Assembly (NCBI GenBank): GCA_015223225.1
Contig: JADFCQ010000004.1
Span: 124,001 to 188,000, forward strand
Direction: 5' to 3'
Source: Acetobacteraceae bacterium H6797
GTDB lineage: Bacteria > Pseudomonadota > Alphaproteobacteria > Acetobacterales > Acetobacteraceae
Length of the DNA stretch: 64,000 nt
Position 1 is the first letter of the stretch, and every line of letters begins with the position of its first letter. The translations under genes were made by a program, and so were the position numbers. Below are positions 51,725 through 60,525 of this stretch, one piece after another. Below the pieces are notes generated by a model, which did not search any database, was not told the origin of the DNA, and worked only from the letters and a program-made list of their open reading frames with translations.

Positions 51725-53386
51725 ATGCTGAAAAACCCGGATACCAAATATCGTCCTTTCATTACGCCTATCGACCTGCCGGATCGGCAATGGCCGTCCC
51801 GGCGTCTCGTCGCGGCGCCCCGCTGGCTGTCCACCGACTTGCGCGATGGCAATCAGGCGCTGGCCAATCCGATGGGGGTCGAGCGCAAGCAGCGCTTCTA
51901 CGACATGCTCGTCGCGATCGGCTTCAAGGAAATCGAGGTTGCGTTTCCCTCGGCATCGCAGACTGAATTCGATTTCGTTCGCTGGCTGATCAAGGAGGAT
52001 AAAATCCCCGATGACGTGACGATTCAGGTTCTGACCCAATCACGAACTGACCTGATCGCCCGGACGTTCGAGTCGCTGGAGGGCGCGCGTCGCGCCATCG
52101 TCCACCTCTACAACGCGACCGCGCCTCTGTTCCGCCGCGTGGTTTTCGGGATGGAGCGACACGAGATTGTCGATCTGGCCGTCACCGGCGTCACGGCGAT
52201 GCTGGAAGAAAGCCTGAAGCATCCCGACACGGACTGGACCTTCGAGTATTCACCCGAGACCTTCTGCTTCACGGAACCGGATTTTGCGTTGGAAATCTGC
52301 GAACGCGTGCTCGACGTGTGGCAGCCGTCGCCGGAGCGGCCAGCGATCTTGAACCTGCCTGCGACGGTTGAGGTCGCGATGCCGAACATCTACGCCGATC
52401 AGATCGAGTGGTTCTGCCGCAATATCTCGCGGCGGGATTCCATCGTCATCAGCTTGCACCCCCACAATGACAGAGGGACCGGAGTCGCTGCGGCCGAGCA
52501 GGCCCTGCTCGCCGGTGCGGATCGTGTCGAGGGTTGCCTGTTCGGCAATGGCGAGCGAACCGGAAACGTCGATCTCGTGACACTGGCATTGAACCTCTAC
52601 ACACAGGGGATCGATCCCGGTCTTTCCTTCCCGGCAATGCGCGAGGTTGTCCGCACGGTCGAGCATTGCACCGACCTGCCCATCCATCCCCGGCATCCCT
52701 ATGCGGGCGAACTTGTGCATACCGCCTTTTCCGGCTCGCATCAGGACGCCATCCGTAAGGGCTTTGCCGCGCACGAGCAGCGCAACGATGGTTTTTGGGA
52801 GATGCCCTATCTGCCGATCGATCCGGCGGATATCGGAGAAACTTACGAGGCCGTCATCCGCGTCAATTCGCAGTCCGGCAAGGGTGGCGTCGCCTGGGTG
52901 CTTGAGCAGGACAAGGGACTGAAGCTGCCCAAGCGCATGCAGGCCGATTTCAGCGCGCATGTGCAAAAGCTGGCCGATGACATTGGCCGCGAGTTAAACA
53001 CTGCCGACATCTGGCAGTGCTTCGAAAGCCGCTATTTGCCGCGCCCGTCCGATCGCTTCGTGCTGGTGGATTACGAGCAGACCGGCCCCGTCGGCCAGCG
53101 GATGTTCGTGGGCCGTATCGCTATTGACGGTGAGGTTCGTTCGCTCTCGGGGCGCGGAAACGGCCTGATCTCCGGAAGCGTCGCAGCGCTCGAGGTGGCG
53201 GGCGGTCCGTCACTCGATGTCGTAGATTATCAGGAGCATGCCATCGGACACGGTACAAAGGCGCATGCGGCAGCCTATGTCGAATGCCGGACAACTGAGG
53301 GGCAGGTCGTGTTCGGTGCGGGCATTGATCGCGACATCGCCACAGCATCCGTCCGGGCAATTCTGAGCGCCGCCAACAACACCTGA
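51725..53386 (+). CDS. leuA: 2-isopropylmalate synthase, type 2 (cargo module 2)
   Basis: This 553-residue enzyme from ATG 51725 is the long LeuA type. It has the metal/substrate site [15 protein letters not shown], the HPHNDRG motif near residue 243-249, [12 protein letters not shown], and a C-terminal regulatory domain (from about 420) that normally binds leucine. It condenses acetyl-CoA with 2-oxoisovalerate to start leucine synthesis. A biosynthetic gene as ICE cargo is unusual. The gene is intact and followed after 51 bp by ybaK. Confidence 0.93.
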   Translation: MLKNPDTKYRPFITPIDLPDRQWPSRRLVAAPRWLSTDLRDGNQALANPMGVERKQRFYDMLVAIGFKEIEVAFPSASQTEFDFVRWLIKEDKIPDDVTIQVLTQSRTDLIARTFESLEGARRAIVHLYNATAPLFRRVVFGMERHEIVDLAVTGVTAMLEESLKHPDTDWTFEYSPETFCFTEPDFALEICERVLDVWQPSPERPAILNLPATVEVAMPNIYADQIEWFCRNISRRDSIVISLHPHNDRGTGVAAAEQALLAGADRVEGCLFGNGERTGNVDLVTLALNLYTQGIDPGLSFPAMREVVRTVEHCTDLPIHPRHPYAGELVHTAFSGSHQDAIRKGFAAHEQRNDGFWEMPYLPIDPADIGETYEAVIRVNSQSGKGGVAWVLEQDKGLKLPKRMQADFSAHVQKLADDIGRELNTADIWQCFESRYLPRPSDRFVLVDYEQTGPVGQRMFVGRIAIDGEVRSLSGRGNGLISGSVAALEVAGGPSLDVVDYQEHAIGHGTKAHAAAYVECRTTEGQVVFGAGIDRDIATASVRAILSAANNT

Positions 53387-53437
53387 TCGATAGCCAATCA
53401 GAGACACAGCGATGATATCAGCGAGAAAGGAACCAAT

Positions 53438-53902
53438 ATGGATATGGTCGGCAAGGTGCGGGAGGCGTTGCTCGCCTCCGGTCATGAGGACAGCATCGCG
53501 GAATTTCCGGCTGGCACGCATAGCGCGGCCGATGCGGCGGCGGCAGTTGGCTGCTCCGTCGAGCAGATCGCCAAGTCGATCGTATTCCGATCCGGCGAGA
53601 ATGTGATCCTTGTCGTTGCGTCTGGCGCTCATCGTATCGATCGGAACAAGGTCTCTGCCGCTGTCGGTCAGCCGGTAAAGACCGCCGATGCCGCATGGGT
53701 CCAGGGCAAGACTGGGTTTGCCGTCGGCGGTGTCGCCCCCATCGGTCATGACTGCCGGGTCACGACCGTCATCGATCGCGAACTGCTTTCGCTTGATCCA
53801 CTTTGGGCGGCGGCAGGGTCTCCGATGCACGCATTCCAGACGACAACGGAGCAGTTGATCCAACTCACCAAGGGTATAGTGGCCGAGGTGTGTGAGAGCT
53901 GA
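53438..53902 (+). CDS. YbaK/ProX-type aminoacyl-tRNA deacylase (cargo module 2)
   Basis: This 154-residue protein has the YbaK fold: the substrate loop with TTEQLIQLTKG at the end, CSVEQIAKSIVFRSGENVIL, conserved Lys in QIAKS, and GGVAPIGH. Such enzymes hydrolyse wrongly charged tRNA (Ala-, Cys- or 2-aminobutyryl-tRNA). It is downstream of leuA on the same strand. Association with an amino-acid elongating synthase is suggestive but unproven. Confidence 0.88.
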   Translation: MDMVGKVREALLASGHEDSIAEFPAGTHSAADAAAAVGCSVEQIAKSIVFRSGENVILVVASGAHRIDRNKVSAAVGQPVKTADAAWVQGKTGFAVGGVAPIGHDCRVTTVIDRELLSLDPLWAAAGSPMHAFQTTTEQLIQLTKGIVAEVCES

Positions 53903-53979
53903 GCTGAGTCATACATTCGCTGGGGCGAGGCATTGGCCACTTGCCTGGCCCAAGCACCATGGCACGCGTGCAGCTCGGA

Positions 53980-54081
53980 AACAGCCGCTCATCGACCGTA
54001 ACTTTGGCCGCAAGGTTGTAGGCATCGTACAAGGCGGATCGGTATCGCGATCGCTGGGGCGGCAGCGGGAAAGGATGGCCC
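53980..54081 (+). pseudogene. Degraded copy of the relaxase 3' end (tail C)
   Basis: PLIDRNFGRKVVGIVQGGSV and SLGRQRER match the relaxase end (PVIDHQLGREVMGIVQGGSV, QLGRQRG). Only the last 30 or so codons are kept, in the same orientation. It ends about 30 bp before the araC gene of cargo module 3. The 75 bp before it show no clear gene. Confidence 0.8.
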
Positions 54082-54112
54082 ATCCTGGCAAAAATCGCAA
54101 ATCGCCTTTGGC

Positions 54113-54883
54113 CTAACGATAGAATGATGATGGCGGAACGCCGAAATGGCGTCGAAACATGGCAGTGAAGGCGCTTTGGCTAGCGTATCCGCAATCGAAC
54201 GCCACATCAATGACGCGCTCGCCACCCGCCAATCTCTGAAGCGCGAACAAGAGTCGCGCCTGTTCGCGCCATTGCGCGAAGGTCATGCCCGTTTCCTTGG
54301 CGAAGAGCCTATGCACGGTTTTTGCCGTTACACCTAACCGCGCCGCCCAATCATCCGCGGTTGAGGTGTCGGCGGGATGAGCGGAGATTTCCTCGCAGAC
54401 GCGCTTGATGCGAGGATCGGCCGGCAAGGGAAGATGTAGCGCAAGCACATCCGATACGCGAACTTCGTCGGCAAGCAACCGCATGAGCCGATCATCCCGG
54501 CTGCCCTCATGATAGTCGAGCGGGACACAAACCGCCGCGACGATGAGTTCGCGTAGCAGCGGCGAAATCTCAATGACGCAACTCTTTTCCGGAAGGTGTT
54601 TGATAGTTGTCGTATCGATAAAGACTGTCCTGATCTTTACCTGACCCGACATCTTCACTTCGTGCTCTAACCCGGCTGCCAACCACAGCGCACGGCTTGG
54701 CGGCACGATCCAGAATCCCTCGGCTGACCGCACGATCATGACGCCCTCTATTGCATAGAGAAGCTGATCACGCGGATGGGCGTGCCAGCCAGTCGTCGCG
54801 CCATCGGGATAATCGACCTCCATAGCCACCATGGCGCGAGGCGTGTCGTGAAATTGAAGATGCTTGCGAGTGAGATCATCCAT
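54113..54883 (-). CDS. AraC family regulator with cupin domain (cargo module 3)
   Basis: This 256-residue protein from ATG 54883 has a cupin (GWHAHPRDQLLYAIEGVMIV, PPSRALWLAAGLEHEV) and a double HTH (WAARLGVTAKTVHRLFAKET, AFDCGYASQSAFTAMFRRHF). An upstream extension to 54991 would overlap the divergent transporter gene and is rejected. It faces the DMT transporter gene, its probable target, across about 100 bp. It is paralogous to the regulator at 50633. Confidence 0.88.
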   Translation of the reverse strand: MDDLTRKHLQFHDTPRAMVAMEVDYPDGATTGWHAHPRDQLLYAIEGVMIVRSAEGFWIVPPSRALWLAAGLEHEVKMSGQVKIRTVFIDTTTIKHLPEKSCVIEISPLLRELIVAAVCVPLDYHEGSRDDRLMRLLADEVRVSDVLALHLPLPADPRIKRVCEEISAHPADTSTADDWAARLGVTAKTVHRLFAKETGMTFAQWREQARLLFALQRLAGGERVIDVAFDCGYASQSAFTAMFRRHFGVPPSSFYR

Positions 54884-54980
54884 GATGTCCCAAACTCTAC
54901 AGTATCTGTCAGAGCGGAGCAATACGGACCGTATCGCGACATGGTAGTCGTGAGATAAGCAACAACACAAGATTACGGAT

Positions 54981-55901
54981 ATGAACGGCAAATTCGCTTA
55001 TCTCTACCCCTTCCTCGCCATCGTCTTATGGTCGGGAAATGTGATCGTCTCCAGAATGTCGGCTCATACGATTGGGCCGGAGGCGATCACCTTCTATCGC
55101 CTTTTACTTGCGGTGCTGCTCATGAGCACGTTCGTAGCCGTTCCTGCATGGCGAAACCGATCCGTCATCTGGCTTTGTCTTGGCCAGTTCGTGATTCTCG
55201 GCTTTCTGGCCATGTGCCTGTTCCAGAGCCTCTCATATCTGGCCGCCGAAACAACGACGGCGACGAACATGGCGGTGTTCACGGCTCTGACGCCCTTGCT
55301 CACCGTGGCATTGAGCGCCGTCTTGCTGAAAGACACCCCCACAATAGGGATGGTTGGCGGAGGCGTCTTGTCGCTTGTCGGCCTCGTCTATCTAATCAGC
55401 TCCGGCGATCCCGCCGCGCTGCTGCGGAACGGCGTGCATCTCGGTGATCCGCTGATGTTCTTCGCGGCTATCGTCTATGCGCTTTATGGCGTGTTGCTGA
55501 AGCGCTGGAATCCGCCCGTCACCGGTTGGCAGTCCACTTACATGCAGGCGCTTTGCGCCCTAGCGATCATGTTCCCCGCCTTTCTGGCGACACCCGCGCC
55601 GATGCGCTCGCTGAACGCCGAGACGTTGCCGCTGATCGCCTATGCCGGTGGTCTTGCATCGGTTGTGCTCCCGTTTTTTTGGGTCCGTGGCGTTCATATT
55701 CTTGGGCCGAACCGCTGCGCGCTTTTCATGTATCTGTTGCCGGTTCTGACGGCGATTGGCGCCATCATCCTGCTCGGAGAGCCTGTCCGGGCCTACCATG
55801 TGATCGGTGGCGGCATTGCCTTGGCAGGCGTGGCCTGCGCCGAAATGTTCCGGCGTCCCCTGCGGGGCGCGCCCGATATCGTTCCTGAGATTGTGGATTG
55901 A
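54981..55901 (+). CDS. EamA/DMT superfamily transporter (cargo module 3)
   Basis: This 306-residue protein has ten predicted helices in two EamA repeats (LYPFLAIVLWSGNVIVSRMS, then IGPEAITFYRLLLA; second repeat VLPFFWVRGVHILGPNRCAL). Such proteins usually export metabolites or toxic compounds. The divergent cupin AraC regulator is its likely controller. Its stop overlaps the ATG of the next gene by one base (TGATG), so the ATPase gene is co-expressed. Confidence 0.9.
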   Translation: MNGKFAYLYPFLAIVLWSGNVIVSRMSAHTIGPEAITFYRLLLAVLLMSTFVAVPAWRNRSVIWLCLGQFVILGFLAMCLFQSLSYLAAETTTATNMAVFTALTPLLTVALSAVLLKDTPTIGMVGGGVLSLVGLVYLISSGDPAALLRNGVHLGDPLMFFAAIVYALYGVLLKRWNPPVTGWQSTYMQALCALAIMFPAFLATPAPMRSLNAETLPLIAYAGGLASVVLPFFWVRGVHILGPNRCALFMYLLPVLTAIGAIILLGEPVRAYHVIGGGIALAGVACAEMFRRPLRGAPDIVPEIVD

Positions 55902-56794
55902 TGAAAATGGAAGATGTTCGTGCTGAGTATGGCAACCGAGACGTTCTGCTTAGGATTGCGGAAGCGTTGGAACGTCTCACGCCGCCCGGTCACTTGTCGG
56001 GCCTTGAGAAGATAGCGGAGGGGTATTTGTGGTTCGCAGCGGAGAGGCGGCTGAAACCTGTCACACGCATTTCAAGGATTGACATTGACCTGCTCAAACG
56101 GGTGGACAGCCAGCGAGAAATCCTGCTCGACAACACGAGGCGCTTTGCGCTTGGAGAGCCTGCGAATAACGCCTTGCTATGGGGCGCACGCGGCACAGGC
56201 AAATCATCCTTAGTCAAGGCGGTCCATGCCGCCGTGAATCAAGAGTTTTCCAAAGCAGATACTCCTGTCGCGCTGATTGAAATCCCACGCGAGGATGTTG
56301 GCACGCTCCCTGAATTGCTGGCATTTCTCGAAGCGACCAAGGAGCGGCGCTTCATCCTGTTCTGCGACGATCTTTCATTCGACACAGGGGATGCCGCCTA
56401 CAAATCGCTAAAGGCGGTCCTTGATGGCGGAATCGCCGGGCGACCGGAGAATGTGATCTTCTACGCCACGTCCAACCGGCGGCATTTGCTCGCCCGCGAC
56501 ATGATCGAGAATGAGCAGGCGACGGCCATCAACCCCGGCGAAGCGGTCGAAGAAAAGGTATCGCTTTCGGATCGCTTTGGCTTGTGGCTCGGATTCCATA
56601 ATGTCGATCAAGATGGCTATCTCGACATGGTTCTCAGTTATGCTGAACATCTCGGTTTCGCATGGGAGCCGGATGAATTGAGACGCCGCGCGCTCGAATG
56701 GGCGATGCAGCGTGGCTCGCGATCTGGCCGAACAGCATGGCAATTCATTCAAAGCTTGCCTGCGAAGTCATGCGACTTGGAGATGAGCGATTGA
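55901..56794 (+). CDS. DUF815-type AAA+ ATPase
   Basis: This 297-residue ATPase matches DUF815: Walker A GARGTGKSS near 95-103, Walker B FILFCDDLSFD, sensor-like FYATSNRRHLL, and a SDRFGLWLGFHNVDQDGYL segment before the lid. The family is widespread in proteobacterial chromosomes with no settled role. It is coupled to the DMT transporter by TGATG. It may be cargo or a captured gene; its job on an ICE is unknown. Confidence 0.85.
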   Translation: MKMEDVRAEYGNRDVLLRIAEALERLTPPGHLSGLEKIAEGYLWFAAERRLKPVTRISRIDIDLLKRVDSQREILLDNTRRFALGEPANNALLWGARGTGKSSLVKAVHAAVNQEFSKADTPVALIEIPREDVGTLPELLAFLEATKERRFILFCDDLSFDTGDAAYKSLKAVLDGGIAGRPENVIFYATSNRRHLLARDMIENEQATAINPGEAVEEKVSLSDRFGLWLGFHNVDQDGYLDMVLSYAEHLGFAWEPDELRRRALEWAMQRGSRSGRTAWQFIQSLPAKSCDLEMSD

Positions 56795-56840
56795 GCGGAT
56801 GCGACGGCGGTCGGCCTCAACGGTTGATCGTCAACAGGGG

Positions 56841-57770
56841 ATGCCAGCATGGCGGGGGCCGCGCATCCCTATGGCAGCGCTGATTCATACGCTCGCCGTA
56901 GCAGAACATCTCAGCTTTTATCGCGCAGCACAGGCGCTCGGCACCAGCCAGTCGAGCGTCAGCGCCCGCATCAGGGCGCTGGAGTTAGATCTTGGCGTCG
57001 CTTTGTTCGACCGCAACACGCGCGGCGTTCGATTGACGGAAGCCGGTCGCCGCTTCGTCGATCAGGTCCATGACGCGATGGATATCCTCGACAGGGCGAT
57101 CAAAGATGCAGGGATGCGAGCCGAAGGCGAGGAAGGCGAATTGCGCGTCGGCGTTCACGCTCTCACGGCGGGCTGTTTTCTCGACCGGCTGCTGGAACGG
57201 TTTCACGATGAATATCCCAGCGTCCGCCTGCATATCACCGAAGGCACTGCAAGAAACGCGCAATCCATGGTGCGTGAAGGCAAGCTCGATCTCGCCTTCA
57301 TGGCTGGTGCATATGAACTCCCCGACCTCAATTCCCGCATTATCTGGCGCGACCGCTTAGTGGTCGCGCTGCCGGCGAAGCACTCATTGGTTAAGCGGCT
57401 CGATGTAGAATGGCGGCAGCTCGCAGAAGAAACCTTCCTCGTGCGCCATGGCGGAACCGGACCGCAGGCTCATGACCTGATCGTTGCGCGAGCGGCGGGG
57501 AGATGGCTGACACCCGTTATCCAGCGCTTCGATGTGGGCCGCAGCGCGCTCCTGTCGATGATTGCGGCAGGACATGGCATTTCGGTTTTCGCTGAGGACA
57601 GCACAGTCGCCAACACTGCGAACGTTACGTTCCTGCCGATCCGCGACGAGACGGAACCAATCCCGTTTTCGGCCGTCTGGTCGCCGCGAAACCGCGATCC
57701 CGCACTTTTGAACCTGCTCACCCTGGCGACGAAAATGGGCCGCTCACGCCCGAAACCTGATTCGCGGTAA
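56841..57770 (+). CDS. LysR family regulator (TraR-like) before traG
   Basis: This protein of about 309 residues (in-frame start at 56799 also possible) has an N-terminal HTH (AVAEHLSFYRAAQALGTSQS, VSARIRALELDLGVALFDRN) and an effector domain (ELRVGVHALTAGCFLDRLLE). In Tn4371-like ICEs a regulator called TraR stands directly before traG; position and size fit. The traG and trbB upstream regions share a 13-mer that could be its target. The effector is unknown. Confidence 0.85.
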   Translation: MPAWRGPRIPMAALIHTLAVAEHLSFYRAAQALGTSQSSVSARIRALELDLGVALFDRNTRGVRLTEAGRRFVDQVHDAMDILDRAIKDAGMRAEGEEGELRVGVHALTAGCFLDRLLERFHDEYPSVRLHITEGTARNAQSMVREGKLDLAFMAGAYELPDLNSRIIWRDRLVVALPAKHSLVKRLDVEWRQLAEETFLVRHGGTGPQAHDLIVARAAGRWLTPVIQRFDVGRSALLSMIAAGHGISVFAEDSTVANTANVTFLPIRDETEPIPFSAVWSPRNRDPALLNLLTLATKMGRSRPKPDSR

Positions 57771-57813
57771 TTCACCCTGGCGGTGCCGGAATAGTGCCGC
57801 CGCCAACCGTCCG

Positions 57814-57826
57814 ATTTGCCGCCGAT
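57814..57826 (+). promoter_or_regulatory. 13-bp motif shared by the traG and trbB upstream regions
   Basis: ATTTGCCGCCGAT occurs here, about 100 bp before traG, and again at 60398-60410, about 115 bp before trbB. In both it stands at a similar distance from the start codon. It may be a regulator site for the transfer genes, perhaps of the LysR protein. Confidence 0.4.
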
Positions 57827-57923
57827 AGTATCCGGCAGCCCTACGGCCATGCTTTTGCTGTTGCTTCGCTCAAAATAGCCCATTCTCTGATCGGCTTCAT
57901 CAATTTTGCAGATTGGAGCCTGT

Positions 57924-59909
57924 ATGCGCGGAGGCCGGATACTCTGGGGGCAAATCGCCGCCGTCTTCACCATTGTTGTGGTGATGACATGGGCCGCAAC
58001 GCAATGGGTGGCCTTCCGGCTCGGCTTTCAGCCCCAGCTCGGAAGCCCGTGGTTCGATCTGGCCGGTTGGCCGTTCTACCATCCGCCCGCCTTCTTCTGG
58101 TGGTGGTTTTCGTTCGACGCCTATGCGCCCGCGATCTTCATGGAGGGCGCGGCCATCGCCACGTCCGGCGGTATCCTCGCCATTGCCGCCGCCATCCTCA
58201 TGTCGATCATCCCGGCGCGCGAAGCCCGTAACGTCGCGACCTATGGTTCGGCGCGATGGGCCGAGGACAGGGAAATCCGCAGCGCAGGGCTGCTCGGCCC
58301 CGATGGCGTCCTGCTCGGCCGATACGACCGTGACTATCTGCGCCATGACGGACCGGAGCACGTCCTATGCTTCGCCCCCACGAGGTCGGGCAAAGGCGTC
58401 GGCCTTGTGGTGCCGACGCTGCTGACCTGGCCGGGAAGCTGCATTGTCCACGACATCAAAGGGGAGAACTGGACGCTGACGGCGGGCTTTCGTTCCCGGC
58501 ACGGTCGTGTCCTATTGTTCGATCCGACCAACGCGAAGTCGTCGGCTTATAACCCGCTGCTGGAAGTGCGGCAGGGCGAATGGGAAGTCCGCGACGTGCA
58601 GAACATCGCGGATATTCTCGTCGATCCCGAAGGCTCGCTCGACAAGCGCAATCATTGGGAAAAGACCAGCCACAGCCTGCTGGTCGGCGCGATCCTTCAC
58701 GTCCTCTATGCCGAGAAGGACAAAACCCTGTCCGGCGTCGCCAACTTCCTGTCCGATCCGCGCCGCCCCGTCGAGGCGACCTTGCGCGCGATGATGGACA
58801 CACCGCACCTAGGCGAAGCCGGCGTTCATCCCGTCATCGCCTCGTCGGCGCGCGAACTGCTGAACAAGAGCGAGAATGAGCGGTCGGGCGTGCTGTCCAC
58901 CGCCATGTCGTTCCTCGGCCTTTACCGCGATCCGGTCGTGGCGCGCGTCACGGACCGTTGCGACTGGCGCATCGCCGATCTGGTCGGCAGCCGCCAGCCG
59001 GTCAGCCTCTATCTCGTCGTGCCACCATCCGACATAAACCGGACGAAACCGCTGATCCGGCTCATCCTCAACCAGATCGGCCGCAGGCTGACCGAGGAAC
59101 TGACGCTATCCGGTAAGCGGCATCGCCTGCTCATGATGCTGGACGAGTTTCCGGCATTGGGCAGGCTCGATTTCTTTGAGTCTGCGCTCGCTTTCATGGC
59201 CGGATACGGCCTCAAGTCCTTCTTGATCGCCCAGAGCCTCAATCAGATCGAGCGTGCTTACGGGCCGAACAACAGCATCCTCGACAACTGCCATGTGCGC
59301 GTCGCCTTCGCTACGAACGACGAACGCACCGCCAAGCGCGTGTCCGACTCGCTCGGCACCGCTACCGAGATGCGCGATTCCACCAACTATGCCGGCCACA
59401 GGCTCGCGCCTTGGCTCGGGCATCTGATGGTCTCGCGGCAGGAGACCGCGCGGCCGCTGCTGACGCCCGGCGAGATCATGCAGCTTCCGCCCACAGACGA
59501 AATTGTCATGGTCGCGGGAACGCCACCGGTCCGGGCGAAGAAGGCCCGGTATTTCGAGGACGCACGATTGCAGGAGCGCATCCTGCCGCCGCCCGAGTTG
59601 CCCTCCATCCTGGCGACGAAGCCGGCGACCGACGACTGGACGAGCCGCGTCATCGTGGCGGCGAACAAGCCAGCAAACAGCGCTGCCAGCAGGGCCGAGG
59701 GCGATCCCGACAATGCCGGTATCCGCCGCGAGCCGGAATTGCCCGAGCATGAGGAGATCATCCCGCCGCCACCAACGCCCGCCCAGGAGTTCGACATTCT
59801 GGACGACGAGCCGGACGTGGACGCGGCCAAGGCCCGCGCGCTGCGCTCGCGGATGCGGATGATCGCCCGGCAGGCGTCGATGAACCCCGATGACGGCATA
59901 GAGCTTTGA
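57924..59909 (+). CDS. traG: TraG/VirD4 coupling protein
   Basis: This 661-residue protein from ATG 57924 has two or three N-terminal membrane helices (residues 5-100), Walker A APTRSGKG near 151-158, Walker B LLMMLDEFPALG near 402, and the conserved AFATNDERTAKRVSDSLG stretch. It links the relaxase-DNA complex to the Trb channel and drives DNA transport with ATP. The C-terminal 90 residues are acidic and Pro-rich. An in-frame TTG at 57906 is a less likely start. Confidence 0.95.
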   Translation: MRGGRILWGQIAAVFTIVVVMTWAATQWVAFRLGFQPQLGSPWFDLAGWPFYHPPAFFWWWFSFDAYAPAIFMEGAAIATSGGILAIAAAILMSIIPAREARNVATYGSARWAEDREIRSAGLLGPDGVLLGRYDRDYLRHDGPEHVLCFAPTRSGKGVGLVVPTLLTWPGSCIVHDIKGENWTLTAGFRSRHGRVLLFDPTNAKSSAYNPLLEVRQGEWEVRDVQNIADILVDPEGSLDKRNHWEKTSHSLLVGAILHVLYAEKDKTLSGVANFLSDPRRPVEATLRAMMDTPHLGEAGVHPVIASSARELLNKSENERSGVLSTAMSFLGLYRDPVVARVTDRCDWRIADLVGSRQPVSLYLVVPPSDINRTKPLIRLILNQIGRRLTEELTLSGKRHRLLMMLDEFPALGRLDFFESALAFMAGYGLKSFLIAQSLNQIERAYGPNNSILDNCHVRVAFATNDERTAKRVSDSLGTATEMRDSTNYAGHRLAPWLGHLMVSRQETARPLLTPGEIMQLPPTDEIVMVAGTPPVRAKKARYFEDARLQERILPPPELPSILATKPATDDWTSRVIVAANKPANSAASRAEGDPDNAGIRREPELPEHEEIIPPPPTPAQEFDILDDEPDVDAAKARALRSRMRMIARQASMNPDDGIEL

Positions 59910-59919
59910 GAGGCCGCCC

Positions 59920-60381
59920 ATGACGACGCGCACCCGCATGAATGTCTATTTCGACCCGGAACTGCTCAAACAGGTCGAGGCACTGTCGCTACGTCGGCAG
60001 GTCTCGAAGTCCGCTATCGTCGAGGCGGCGGTCGCATCCTTCCTGTCCGGCGACACATCGGATCGGCTGGAAGCGGCCATGTCGCGCCGCCTGGACAAGA
60101 TCGGCAGGCAGATCGGCACGCTGGACCAAGATCTCGCCGTGCTCGGCGAGACCCTTTCCTTGTTCGTCCACTTCTGGCTGACGATGACCCCGCCGTTGCC
60201 CGACAGCGCCAAGCAGTCCGCACGGACCAAGGGGAACGAGCGGTTCGAGGGCTTCATGCAGAATCTCGGTCGCAGGCTGGCGACCGGAGACAGGTTCCTG
60301 AAAGAGTTGTCGCGCGATATGGATTCGCTTCACGACAGTCCGACGCAAGATCAGACCGAGGTCGATGGCGGCGCTGCTTAG
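59920..60381 (+). CDS. CopG-like ribbon-helix-helix protein
   Basis: This 153-residue protein has an N-terminal RHH domain (TRMNVYFDPELLKQVEALSL, SKSAIVEAAVASFLSG) and a long helical C-terminus with a hydrophobic stretch (LFVHFWLTMTPPLP). It stands between traG and trbB, where a CopG-type gene is usual in these elements. It may regulate transfer genes or aid the relaxosome. It lies 10 bp after traG. Confidence 0.85.
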   Translation: MTTRTRMNVYFDPELLKQVEALSLRRQVSKSAIVEAAVASFLSGDTSDRLEAAMSRRLDKIGRQIGTLDQDLAVLGETLSLFVHFWLTMTPPLPDSAKQSARTKGNERFEGFMQNLGRRLATGDRFLKELSRDMDSLHDSPTQDQTEVDGGAA

Positions 60382-60525
60382 ATTTTCAACCCATCCTATT
60401 TGCCGCCGATGGCCGCCGATCACCGCATCCCCCTAGATACTTGTTGAATCGGCCTGATTTCAGGCTCTTTTAATCAACCCCGTTGCGGGGTCCGTCTGTC
60501 ACGCCCCGCCAGAAATGGGGCCGAC
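60382..60525 (+). promoter_or_regulatory. trbB upstream region with shared 13-mer and hairpin
   Basis: The region has the second copy of ATTTGCCGCCGAT (60398-60410) and a small ACCCCG-TTG-CGGGGT hairpin (60477-60491) before the trb genes. It is the likely start point of the trbBCDE transcript. No gene is present. Confidence 0.5.
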
